From Sporodiniella umbellata (Eukaryota > Mucoromycota > Mucoromycetes > Mucorales > Rhizopodaceae): a stretch of DNA of 64,000 bases. Positions 45,453 through 57,078 of the stretch are shown here, in pieces; positions within the stretch are counted from its first letter, which is position 1, and each line of letters starts with the position of its first letter. The translations under genes were made by a program, and so were the position numbers. The DNA is taken from assembly GCA_025677835.1 (NCBI GenBank), contig JAIXMR010000001.1, forward strand, positions 558,001 through 622,000, given 5' to 3'. Under the pieces are notes generated by a model that was not told the DNA's origin, did no database searches, and was given only the letters and a program-made list of their open reading frames with translations.

Positions 45453-47674
45453 ATGCCACGTGTTCTATGTGTCGCTGAGAAGCCTAGTGCTGCTAAAAAG
45501 ATTGCAGAGATTCTATCACAATCCCAATATCAAATAGTATTTTGAGAAAAACTTAAGATTATGGTTATATGCTTAAAAGATTATTTTGGCCTATAGAGAT
45601 CAACCGACGATCCTCATGTTAAAAACTATTGTTTTACCTATAATCTCGATGGCCTACCTACAAGCTTTGTCATGACTTCATTGAAAGGCCACTTTCAGGA
45701 AATGCATTTCCAAGGTGAAATCAATAAAAATTGGCTGCTTCCCATTGAAAATCTTTTCACTACACGCATCATTAAAGAAATTCCTAAACGAATGGAACCT
45801 ATAGCTAACAACATCAAAGCTGAAATAAGATCAGCTGATATATTATTCATTTGGACAGATTGCGATAGAGAAGGAGAGGCAATTGGTGGAGATGTCAAGG
45901 ATTTTTGTCAAGGTGTAAAGTCAAATATTCAAGTCTGGCGTGCGCAGTTTTCATCTATGCAACCAGAGTAAACAAAGATAAAGACGATGAGGACTATATT
46001 GTAATACTTGAAAATTGTATAGTGCCATACACCGTGCAGTCAGAAATCATGTATCTTTAGATATGAGACAAGTAAATGCAGTAAATACAAGACAGGAACT
46101 CGACCTAAGAATTGGTGCGGCTTTCACCCGGCTGCAAACTATGAACTTGAAAAATACCTTCGATCAGCTAGGAAAAAAAAAGGTTTTGAGTTACGGAAGC
46201 TGTCAGTTCCCTACACTTGGTTTTGTTGTTGATCGGTATCAGCTTGTAAAAAACTTCATACCTGAAAAATTTTGGAAAATTGTTATGGTTTATAACCAAG
46301 AACAACAGCCAGGCGAAAAATTAAAAACAGAGTTTAATTGGAGGCGAGAACACCTATTTGATCAGTGGGGATGCTTTGTTTACTACGAGATGTGTATTGA
46401 AGCCAAAGTAGCAAGAATTACCAAAGTCAAATCAAAGCGGACTTCAAAGAAAAAACCTATTCCTTTAACAACAGTTGAATTACAAAAAGTGGCCTGCAAA
46501 GCTTTGTCTATGTCAGGTTCAAGAATTATGCAGGTGGCTGAAGAGTTATATACTGCAGGTTTAATTAGTTACCCTAGAACCGAAACAGATCAATACGATA
46601 CCAATTTCGATTTTGTGCCTCTGATCAATCATCAAACGAGAGACCCGCGATGGGGCAGATATGCCACAATGTAATTTTTCAAATAAGTCATATAAAAATT
46701 CCTTATGTCTTTTCTATAGTATAAGAGATGGGGAGTTTGAAAAACCTAAGAATGGCAAGAACAATGACAAAGCGCATCCTCCCATTCACCCTACAGCATA
46801 TGATGGAAACTTGTCAGGGGAGAAGCTTAAGGTTTACGAGTTTATTGCACGTCGATTTTTAGCATCATGCTGGAAAAATGCAATTGGCTACGAAACTACA
46901 GTAGAGGCTAAAATGGCTAGTGAATATTTTGACACGAAGGGTCTTGTTATCCTAGAGAAAAAGTATTTAGAAGTCTATGTTTACGACAAGTGGACTGGAA
47001 ATGTTATACCTGAGTTTCAAGAAGGACATGAGTTTATACCCGACATATTGGAAGCCAAAGAAGGAGCAACATCACCACCAAAGTTGTTAACTGAAACAGA
47101 TTTAATTGGATTGATGGAGAAAAATGAGATTGGAACAGACGCCACCATTGCTGAACATATCCAAAAAATACTTGACCGAGAGTATGTGTACAAAGATGGA
47201 CAGTACTTTAAGCCTTTGACTCTTGGAACTGCATTAGTCTTAGGTTATAATGAGATTGGCTTGGAAACTAGTTTGAATAAGCCTTACTTAAGACGAGAGG
47301 TAAAACTAAACCTTATTCAAACATGGAAACGTTGAGCCGTCAAAAAAAAAGTTTACTAAATCTGACTATGATAGATGGAGTCCGATTTGAAAGCGATATG
47401 CGATGGTAGAAAATCTTCGGATGAAGTGGCTGACCGCTCTGTTCATCTATACAAACAGATGTTTCTTAGAGTTTCTTTGGAGTTCAGCAAAATCAAAAAC
47501 TCAATCACTGAAAACTATAAAGGGCTTGAGGACGACCAGCATACAGCAGGAAGAGTTCCTGGAGGCGGTTTGTTCGGAGCTGAACCAAATACCGCTTCTG
47601 GAAGGGGACGTGGACGAGGCAGTAGAGGTGGGAGAGGTAGTAGAGGCGGACGAGGCGGACGAGGGACTGCGTAG
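45453..47674 (+). CDS. TOP3: DNA topoisomerase III (type IA)
   Basis: Five exons (45453-45536, 45597-45967, 46023-46670, 46720-47299, 47375-47674) give 660 aa. The Toprim start is MPRVLCVAEKPSAAKKIAEI with the acidic WTDCDREGEAIGG. The catalytic Tyr (about residue 335) lies in AGLISYPRTETDQY. NNDKAHPPIHPT and LMEKNEIGTDATIAEHIQ follow. The splice after LRRE into MESDLKAICDG is needed to complete the last core segment; read-through would stop early. The C-terminus is a short RGG tail (GRGRGRGSRGGRG), not the zinc fingers of animal TOP3A, as in fungal Top3. It decatenates recombination intermediates with a RecQ helicase and Rmi1. Confidence 0.95.
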
Positions 47675-48073
47675 AAAATTTCTTAAGTTACTAAATATTG
47701 GTTTCGCTCGTAGTTTAGAGTCTTTGTTCTTAAACTCGCGTTAGTAAAATAAAATACCCCGCTAAGACGTTTTGCAATTGGTTATACAGAAGCCTTGTAA
47801 GATCATCTGTGATAATGACTATCTGTTTAATATTTGTACCATATAAAAGCCTGGTAAAACTGTATGTGTGCAAATAACATTCAAGTTTTTGAAGGTTGTT
47901 GATTATAAGTTCTTGAAAAACCCCAAATCTCGAATTGTATATTGTATATTTGAATTGAAGTCTGCTGGAGTTAAAGTTACCACAAGACAGAAAAAAAAAG
48001 GGCATAGATTAGCAAAAGACAATATACACTGTTTTATTCATAAAAGAAAAGAAAAAGTGCAGTAGAGGATTAT
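47675..48073. other. convergent 3' flanks, no gene seen
   Basis: AT-rich region between the TOP3 stop and the S41 gene stop on the other strand. Open frames on both strands lack domains. Confidence 0.55.
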
Positions 48074-50168
48074 TTATTTTTCAAGAAAAGGGCATTGACC
48101 AGCTAGAATTACTTTAGCTACATCAGACCATAGTCTTTTAACATCGTCTGCATTTTCATCGTCAAAATGCATTCTACAGTCAGCATTTATAGCACTATAT
48201 TCAAGCAAATGGGTTTCATCTCCAGTAAACTCATTGGTTGGCTTATAGACTTCTCTGAAAGTCCAACCCATATCTGCGCGTTGGGGGAATGGAGAGGGAG
48301 CATCTGGATCATCGGTAAGACCCAATATTTCAAGATCCATCAAAAAGCTTGAAAGTCGATCGCTTTCACCACCAGGAAAAGAAGCAAATTGCATACGATT
48401 TCCGCGTATGCCGCCCAATCCCATAGCTGGAACTTTGTGAGACAAATGAAGGCGAGATGCAACAATAGCGCAAGTAGAGCCACAGCGGCCGTCAGATAGA
48501 ATAAGTACATCTGAAGGTGCCCATCTTGTGTTGTGATACTGAGTGGTAATATCGCTGTTCCAATCGCTGCAGCTTAAGGTGACAGGCTGCGAAAATCTGA
48601 CAGTATCTTTTCCTCTTGTGTATTCTCTAGTCTGAGTGAACCATGAGCTTCCTGTATGGTTCTTTGAAGTATAATCTGTCCACTTGGTAGCTTCTTGTTC
48701 TTTTGCCTTTTTAACTACTCGCTCAAGGAAAGGCGAGTGTTTCATATCGGATAAATAATCGGGTGTAGAATTAAATAAGGTACTGATCAAAAACTCCCCA
48801 GCACATGCGTCACCGCCACCGTTGGATGAAAGATCTGAATGAAGTTTTAGGAAAAAAGAAAATGAAAATGGTGGTTTTCAAGTTACCCAAAATAATTTTT
48901 TCTACACCATTTTTTTCAAACTTTTGCAATCCAGAAACAACGTCGTTGATAAAACCCTCTTTATCCTCAGAAGCAATGGAAAAACTTTGAATATCGATTA
49001 CTCCAACCTTGCTGTATTGGTTCTCTAATTGAACAAACTCGATATAAGGACCTTTAGAGCTACCTACAGCATTCATGTTTCCTTCAGAGTTCAAAGCGAA
49101 AACATGCCCTTCTCGGATTTCTTTGAGCTCATGAAGATCGTAATGTGTATCTCTTTTTTGTACGTGAGAAGACTGACAGAATGTTGACCAATAGTTCTCT
49201 GCATTACTGTATTTTGGGGGTACTTGAGCAATCCAAGGCACTTTTACTGTGAAAGGTTCATCGTATTCGTCTTGAATTGGCTTTGTGCCAGCTTTGGGAC
49301 AGCGCATAGTATAATCGTGGAATTCCTGTGCAGGCAAAAAGCGGTGATAACCAAGGTCGTCAGCACCGTCGTCCCAACCATGAAAGTAGCTTTTTGTATT
49401 CATAATATTGTTATAGCAGGTGTTGACGTCTTTGCTTTCTCCATTATTATTGACAGCATAGTTGACGATCATGTCCATAGCTTCCATACCATCTATCTCA
49501 GTCACTTCGCAACCAACCCAAGATTCTTTTGCCTCTGGCCATACATCGTTTTTCACATAAGCTACGTTTGCCACTAATCTTTTGTTTCGTAAGAGTGAAT
49601 TTAATTGAATGGGTTGCCAGAAAATAAATTGACGATAACAAAAAGGTAGATAGGACTATTAATATATATTAGCATTTTTGGCGTGAATTTTTTCTTTCTT
49701 CTCCTACCAAGTGGGCATCTTGAACTTTATCTAACAGTAACGCAACAGCTTCATGGAACTCTCGGTCTGATTTCCAGTCTTCTTTTAATATAAGGTCGAG
49801 ACCGTATGTGATGTTGACAGGAGGCATTGTTAACCCCTCTACAGTAGGCGGAGAAGCAGCCACTTCCTATTAACATTATAAATTGACGTTTAAACATAAT
49901 ATATGTAGTAGTGTTTTTATTGGTATGTATTTCGTACATTAAAAACATAAAGTTCTTTGGTAACTTTTTTTACTGTATCGACGGTTCGCTGAGCAATGTC
50001 TTTGTCGAATTTAAAGTAATCTAAGCAGGCTTTAGCATCTTGAAAATTTGCAGTTTTCTGTCCAGCAATGGCAGCACATGGGTCGCTGCCATTAGCTGCC
50101 AATGCGAAGGTAGAGCTGCTGAGTAAAATCGCTATAGAACCAAATATTCTATAACTATGTGTCTTCAT
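48074..50168 (-). CDS. secreted S41-family (tail-specific protease-like) peptidase
   Basis: Four exons (50168-49938, 49866-49708, 49655-48887, 48834-48074) give 639 aa. A signal peptide is clear (IAILLSSSTFALAANGSDP). The N-terminal KACLDYFKFDKDIAQRTVDT and QDAHL blocks match fungal CPAF-like S41 proteins. The third exon must begin at the acceptor near 49656 (reads SYLPFCYRQFIFWQPIQL) to keep phase. The catalytic domain has ILDLSSNGGGDACAGEFLIS and GRCGSTCAIVASRL, with the nucleophile Ser at about 506. Paired Cys in both motifs suggest a disulphide. Family role: serine/lysine-type endopeptidases that cut unfolded or C-terminal substrates; in fungi often extracellular. The exact substrate is unknown. 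Confidence 0.88.
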
Positions 50169-50756
50169 GTGTACTCGATAAAAACAAAAGGAAAGGAAAG
50201 GGGAGAAAACTAAAAATTAATAGACAATAAAATTGGGTCTATAAATATATATATTGGGTAGGACAGACCTAGTGTGCTTTATTTAGAAACGGATTATTAG
50301 TCTAAATCTGCTAATTCACCACAGAAAACAAATGCGGGTATTCCACTGATTCTGGGTACCACACTTGTGCTAATTATAACATACAAGGAATATAGCTTTC
50401 TTGCTGTTGAAGAAGTTCTCAAAAAAGTTAACGGTATATAGAGGGCTAAAAGAACAAAAAATCACACCTACATTTTACTGCAACCCCTTGTCAAATAAAC
50501 TTGCTTGCTTTCGTCGCTTTCAAAGAAGAATCAGTAACAAGGTCGTCTACATGGTCTGGGACGAAAATAAATTGCCTATACAGTGACAACGGTAGGTTTT
50601 GTCACTCAGAGAAAACCAAACTTTCGCAGCAAAAAATCGATGGTACTGAGCCAAAAACAATTACTCCTTTAAGCTTAAAAAAAAGTGCTGCAATAAACAA
50701 CATCAAATCAAATAAGACAAAGTGCTCTTTTTTTTTCAGTGATCTTTGGTTCCTAT

Positions 50757-50982
50757 ACGTAGAGGGTCGCAAGGTTTTTCATCTTAGACTACATAATCAA
50801 AGTGGTTAAAACTTAGCCGACTTCAAAAGTAACGGCTTAAACCCAACAGGCTTTCTGCTTCCTAGAATGTAATAGCTATTGCAGCAGAGCAAACGTTACA
50901 TACACTCCATTGCGATGAATACAAGGTTAGCTAAGCTTTAGTCGTTCTAGTCTAAAATGAGAAACTCTGCGACCCTCTACGT
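50757..50982. repeat. 226-bp element with 35-bp imperfect terminal inverted repeats
   Basis: The left arm 50757-50791 and the right arm 50948-50982 match in inverted orientation at 31 of 35 positions; the outer 15 bases (ACGTAGAGGGTCGCA) are identical. Weaker similarity continues outward about 14 bp on each side. There is no coding capacity inside. This resembles a MITE or a solo hairpin element. Confidence 0.8.
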
Positions 50983-51674
50983 GAAAAGAACTAAAAGATT
51001 TTTTTTAAAAAAATTCGACAAACTTAAAGAGACAGCCGTTTTTCTACCCAGCAAGTGTTTGCAAAAAATGGGTAACCAATAGTTTTCCATGTTTCAAAGA
51101 ACAATCATTAAAATAGCGTTAGAGACCTTCGAATACAAATTGAAAAACCATACACTGCGATAACGCACCCTTTTAAAATAGCTTTACGCTGAAAATAAGC
51201 AATGCTGGTTTATAGAATGGCTAATAGCGGCTGGGTCAGTACGTTCATATTCTGTTGCGCTCACAAACCCATTAGTGTTGTTATACTATTGTTCTTAGCA
51301 AATGGTCAAAATCAACAAAGAACAGTACCACATTCGAATTTTTTTTCATACAGAATACAGGGCGCTAAAGCTCTATAAGCCTACACTTTTCAGTATGGTA
51401 CCAACTTTTGAGTTTTTTCTAAGAAATGAATACCGTGTCCATATTTGCGCAAATGAAAAAAGGTAATTTAATTTTCCGTTGAAAAACATTAAGCCGCAGT
51501 TGTCAATTAACCAAAACTGATAACACCAGATAGAAGCCCTTGGATGTGCAAAAAAAAAATAAGCATGTATACATAGCCATATGTTCTTTAAACCAGGTAA
51601 TATTAACTTTGATTTGTATCTTTCACATAGATTCTAAGAGTTATTGAATATGTTGTGTAACATATCTTTTTTTG

Positions 51675-51682
51675 TATATAAG
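51675..51682 (+). promoter_or_regulatory. candidate TATA box of the ABC transporter gene
   Basis: TATATAAG lies about 50 bp before the chosen ATG at 51730, after a T-rich stretch. Confidence 0.4.
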
Positions 51683-51729
51683 GGTCCAACTTTTGGACAT
51701 TTCTCGCCGCTTTGCACAATTCTATCCGC

Positions 51730-54700
51730 ATGAAAGTTAGAAAAAACAACTCCAATCAAAAAAAGCCTCAGACAAGAAAGTCAAAATCGGTCTCTATTGT
51801 TCAGCTTTTTCAATTTTCGACTGCTTCAGAAAAGTTTTTGATTTTTGCGGCCGTGATTTTTTCCATAGCGACCGGAGTAATCCAACCTTGCTCGATTTTG
51901 ATATACGGCCGCTACATAAGCAATCTGACACAATCTCTTTCTAATACTGACCAATTACTGAGAGCGACTGCTCCTGTAATTCATATTATGGCATATATGG
52001 GTACTGCCGTTTTAGTTTCTGCTTATCTCTCCAATTGTTTATGGGTACTCACTGGCGAAAGTCAAACAAGAAGGATCCGATCATTGTATCTTCATTCGGT
52101 ATTACGACAAGATATGGGTTGGTTTGACTCATTTAGTGATGGATCTCTTAATACACGCTTATCGGCAGACACTCAGTTAATTCAAGATGGAATTTCCGAG
52201 AAATTTGGGTTGCTTGTTACACTATCATCTCAGTTTGCTGCTGGTATGGTGGTAGCGTTTATAAGAGGCTGGGAGCTAGCTATTATTTCACTAGCTGTTC
52301 TTCCTTTAATGTCGATTACTGTAGTTCTTATGGCCAAGTATATGCGCAAGTATATCAGGCTGTCTCAAGACGCATATGCTGGTGCTGGCGCTGTAGCAGA
52401 ACAAACCTTCAATTCAATCCGAACTATATACTCTTTCTCGTTACAAAATAGGATGCTAGCTCTCTACGAAAAAGAACTTGATAAAGCGAGAAAAACAGGA
52501 ATAAAAAGAGGTATTGCAGTTGGTGCAGGCTTTGCTTTTTATATGCTCTTTTTCTTTCTCTCGTATGCTTTGGTGCTCTGGTATGGATCAAAATTAGTTC
52601 GCGAGAGCAAGATGAGCGGCTCCGATGTTCTAGTTGTGTTTTTATCTATGATGATGGGATGTATAGCCTTTATAAGGCTTCCGACAAATCTGTCTGCTGT
52701 TACTGGAGCATGTGGCTGTGCTTGCAAAGTATACGAAATTATAAAAAGAACTCCAGAAATCAACCCGGACTCCAAAGAAGGCACTCTTCCAAGCTCAGTC
52801 AATGGTAGTCTTGAGCTTAATCAAGTGGTTTTCAAGTACCCAACACGTCCAAATTTGACCATTTTAAAAGGGATTTCTTTAAAAATCGAACCAGGAACTA
52901 CAGTTGCATTTGTAGGCTCTTCTGGTTCAGGAAAATCGACTATAATACAACTCATTCAAAGATTTTACGACCCTATCTCTGGTAATGTTTCTCTGGATGG
53001 ACGTGACATTAAAAACTTAAGTGTTCGATGGCTACGACAGCAAATCGGAGTTGTTAGTCAAGAGCCTATTTTATTCAACATGAGTATTCGAGAAAACTTA
53101 CTCCTGGGGAGTCAAGAAAATGTGTCTAACAAAGAGCTAATTGAAGCGTGTGAAGAAGCCAACTGCCACAATTTTATAACCCAGTTACCTCAAGGTTACA
53201 ACACAATGGTAGGCGACCATGGAGGCATGCTATCAGGAGGCCAAAAGCAAAGAATAGCTATAGCTCGTGCAATTCTGAAAAAACCTTCTATTCTTCTATT
53301 GGATGAGGTAAAAGTTAAAATTAGATATATGTGTATGTATTTATACAATAGTTCGTGTTCTAGGCTACCTCTGCTTTAGACACTCAATCAGAACGTCTAG
53401 TGCAGCGTGCTTTAGATAAAGCATCTTCCAAAAGAACCACTATAGTTGTTGCTCATCGGCTTTCTACTGTCCGCAATGCAGACTTGATTGTTGTTATGGA
53501 CCAAGGAAGTATTTTAGAGAAAGGAAGCCATGCAGATCTAGTAAAGAAAAATGGTGTTTATTCAGGTCTTGTAAGCAAGCAAGCGGTTGGTACTACCTGT
53601 AGCAAAGAAGAAGCTAGTAGATTAGAGGAAGAAGAGGCAGAGCTACAAAAAACTATTGTTTCTAATGAAACAGAACTGCTCAAAAAAGATGTTGTGGATA
53701 TTCATACAAATACCAGCGAACATGCCAAAACCAATACTGCTGAAAACAACAAATCAGAGAACTCAATAGAAAATCCAAAATCTCTTACATGGAGAGTGCT
53801 TCTAGATATGCGCCCAGAGTGGTGGATTGTTATATGTGGTGCCGTATCCTCGGTTATTGCAGGTTGCGTCTTTCCTGTTTATGCTCTTATTTTTTCCAAA
53901 GCCATAGTTTTGATTAATACCCCAGGAGTTTCACTAGAATGGGGTCCATTGGAAGGTGCCAATCTTTTTGCTTTTATTTTTGTCTTTTTGGGAGTTTTTG
54001 GATTCATTGGATTTGGTGGTCAAAATACAGCGCTTGAAATTGCCGGCGAAAAATATACAAGGCGTTTACGTGCAAAAGTTTTTGATTCTTATCTTCGACA
54101 GGAGATTGGGTTTTTTGATAGTGAAGAAAATAACACAGGCTCTCTCATATCAAAACTATCTGTTGACGCTCGCAATGTCAATGAGGTTATTACTCGAGTT
54201 TGGGGTGATATAATTGCTATGTTTTCAACCGTGGCCTTTGGTCTCATTGTGGCTATGACCTATAGCTGGGCTCTGACTCTGATAATTGTGTGCTTTTCGC
54301 CTATTATTATCTGTACAACTGCGTATGAACGAAGTGTACAGAAAGGATTTGAGGACAAAACTAAAAAAGCAAACGCTAACAGTGGAAAGGTAGCTGGCGA
54401 GGCTATTAGAGAGGTGCGTACAGTGGCATCGTTGAATCAACAAGCTTACTTTGAAGAACGCTACTTACAATCTTCAGAAGAACCGCATCGCTTAGCTACC
54501 AGAAAAGCCTATCTTTCGTCTATAGCGTACTCCCTCAACAAATCTATAAATATATACACCATGTGTCTTTCATTCTATGCTGGCGTTCGTCTGATAATGA
54601 ATGGTATGATTGATTTCTCACAGATGTTCACAAGTATGACTATTATCATGACTGCTTCTGAAAGTGCAGGGCGCAGTTCTACGTTTCTTTCCACGTAAGT

Positions 54701-55614
54701 TTTTAGTTTGTGCAAATCTTTGGCCTTTACTTATCATTAATATATATAATTTTAGATGGCAGAAAGCAAACAATTCTGCTATTGCATCATTCTCAATTAT
54801 TGAACGTACCCCAATTATCGACTCACAACTAGAAGGCGCTGAACCTACTTGTGTTGATGGTGATATTGAATTTAAAAATGTAGCCTTCCGTTATCCCTCT
54901 CGTTCAGAGCAACCCATTTTCGATGGCCATTTTTGTCTCCAAGGCAAAAAGAACCAGACAATAGCTTTAGTTGGGCCTTCTGGATGTGGAAAATCCACTA
55001 CAATCGGTATGCTTCAGCGCTGGTACGATCCTCTGGACGGTAATGTTATGCTTGATAACACAAACGTTCAGTCATACTCTTTAAGTAATTTAAGAAGCCA
55101 CATGGCTTTGGTAAGCCAAGAACCTTCTTTATTTGATATGACTATAGAAGAGAACATTCGCTTTGGCATAGCAGAAAACCTTAACGTCGATTGGACTGAA
55201 ATTGAAAGTGCCTGTAGAGCTGCTAATATCCACGATTTTATAAAAACGCTTCCTGGCGGATATGCTACGCGAGTAGGAGACAAAGGCTCTCAGCTTTCAG
55301 GAGGGCAAAAGCAAAGAATAGCCATTGCACGTGCCCTAATCCGAAAACCAAAGATTTTGCTACTTGATGAAGCCACTTCAGCGCTAGATAGTGACTCTGA
55401 GAAGGCAGTACAAGAAGCAATTGATAACGTTTTAAGTCAAGGTGGTCGTACTACTATTACAATCGCTCACAGACTTTCCACAATTCAAAACGCTGATGTT
55501 ATATGTGTTATTAAGGATGGCATGGTGGTCGAAAAAGGAACACATTGGGGACTTCTTAGCAAAAATGGAGTATACAAAGAACTTGTGAAAGAGCAATCTT
55601 TAAATGTGTTATAA
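51730..55614 (+). CDS. full-length ABCB (P-glycoprotein/Ste6-type) exporter
   Basis: Three exons (51730-53307, 53364-54694, 54756-55614) give 1255 aa with TMD-NBD-TMD-NBD order. NBD1 has Walker A GSSGSGKST, signature LSGGQKQRIAIARA and Walker B ILLLDE, split by intron 1 before ATSALD. NBD2 has GPSGCGKST, LSGGQKQRIAIARAL and KILLLDEATSALDSDSE. Each half has about six membrane spans; the first half carries DMGWFDSFSDGSLNTRLSAD, typical of ABCB. A charged linker (EEASRLEEEEAELQK) joins the halves. It is an ATP-driven exporter of lipophilic compounds or a lipidated peptide. Location is plasma membrane or vacuole; no mitochondrial presequence is seen. The start is the first ATG after the TATA box. 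Confidence 0.95.
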
Positions 55615-55774
55615 ATAAAGTTTGTATAACAGTTACCTAGCTAAAATAAAATAATTTCAACAGTAAAAAAAAGGGGATTTATTTACATGGTTGGTAGTAC
55701 AGGAAAAGATTTAACGTGGGACATTTGAAACGCACAGCAGTCTTTTTTTGTCCATTCAAATTTAAGGGATTACC

Positions 55775-57078
55775 ATGCTAAAGTCAAAGGTACAAAACAT
55801 TAGGTCGAAGTATTGATCTAATTACAGTTCTGCTACATTTGAAGACGTTTGCTTTTTTGAAAGTACAGTAGTTCATCTCAATTTAAACTTTTTATTAATT
55901 ATTAATCAGCCATCGTGCCTGAGTAGAAAAACCAATCCACAGCTTTTTTTAAACGTCTTTACTCTATAAAGAATCGCCCGTTTGTTGACAATTTTGACAG
56001 ACATCATAACTACCTTCGAATCTCGCTAACTGAAAAGTGCAATTTAAGATGTAAAAAGTACCAAGTAGCCCTGCGGTTTTTTTTTTGCTAACTATTTGCT
56101 TATTAAAAAGGTACCTATTGTATGCCCGAGGAAGGAGTGACCCTTACACCAAATTCGCAGCTACTTTCCAGGGACGAGATTCTTCGGTTAGCTAGTCTAT
56201 TTGTGAGCCAAGGAGTAACCAAAATCCGTCTGACAGGCGGTGAGCCCACAGTTCGATCTGACATAATAGAAATCGTAAAGGGTCTCGGACAATTAAAGGC
56301 GCAAGGACTTGAAAGCTTAGCTATGACCTCTAATGGGATTGCACTACATAGAAAATTACCAGCCCTGTGTGAGGCTGGGATGGATACACTTAATATTAGT
56401 TTGGATACTCTGGATCCGCATCTCTTTGAGATAATGACAAGGCGTCGCGGTTTCGAAAAAGTTATGGCCACAATCCACAAAGCTCTAGAACTAAAAATAC
56501 CTCATTTGAAAGTTAACACCGTGGTTATGCGCGGCGTAAACGATCAAGAAGTAGTGAAATTTGTCAATTATACCAAGGATAACGCTATCAATATAAGATT
56601 CATAGAGTATATGCCATTTGATGGCAATAAATGGAACAAAGATAAGATGGTGCCATATAAAGAGCTGATTGAACGAATCATAGTAAAACTTGGGCCCTTA
56701 ACAAAACTACAAGATAGCAAAAACGACACAACCAAAGTAAATTGCAATATTACAATATATGCTTTCCGCAGTTTCTAAAAATGTTATTAGCACTATATGG
56801 TACCTGGATACAAAGGAAAAATCGGCTTTATTACTTCGATGACAGATCACTTCTGTAGCACCTGTAATCGAATGAGAATAACAGCGGATGGTAGCATCAA
56901 AGTTTGCTTGTTTGGTAATACGGAAATTTCTTTGAGAGACTTAATGCGCCAAGGTGCTTCTGATGATGATTTATTACAAACTGTCAATTTGTCTGTGAAA
57001 AGAAAGAAAAAGCAACATGCAGGTATGTTTGAGCTGGCCTCTAGAAAAAATCGACCAATGATTCTTATTGGGGGATAA
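55775..57078 (+). CDS. MOCS1: MOCS1A-type cyclic pyranopterin synthase, short form ending in Gly-Gly
   Basis: Exons 55775-55789, 55927-56050, 56111-56736 and 56791-57078 give 350 aa. The N-terminus ([20 protein letters not shown]) looks like a mitochondrial presequence. The radical-SAM cluster cysteines are C43, C47 and C50 in [15 protein letters not shown], a motif formed only by joining AGAT to [17 protein letters not shown] and the second cluster [20 protein letters not shown] follow. The protein ends [10 protein letters not shown], the double-Gly tail that MOCS1A/MoaA needs for activity. It converts GTP to 3',8-cyclo-dihydro-GTP, the first step of molybdenum cofactor synthesis, in mitochondria. 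The 15-nt first exon is the least certain part; no other in-frame ATG exists before the cluster. Confidence 0.85.

Larger units (their letters stand above)
50169..51729. other. divergent spacer with an inverted-repeat element
   Basis: It lies between the S41 peptidase start (minus) and the ABC transporter start (plus). It holds the inverted repeat at about 50757-50982 and a T8A7 junction at 50999-51013 next to it. The ORF at 50501-50809 overlaps the repeat and has no domain. Confidence 0.5.

Noticed and set aside
50501..50809. 102-codon plus-strand frame
   Set aside because: It overlaps one arm of the inverted-repeat element and has no domain.
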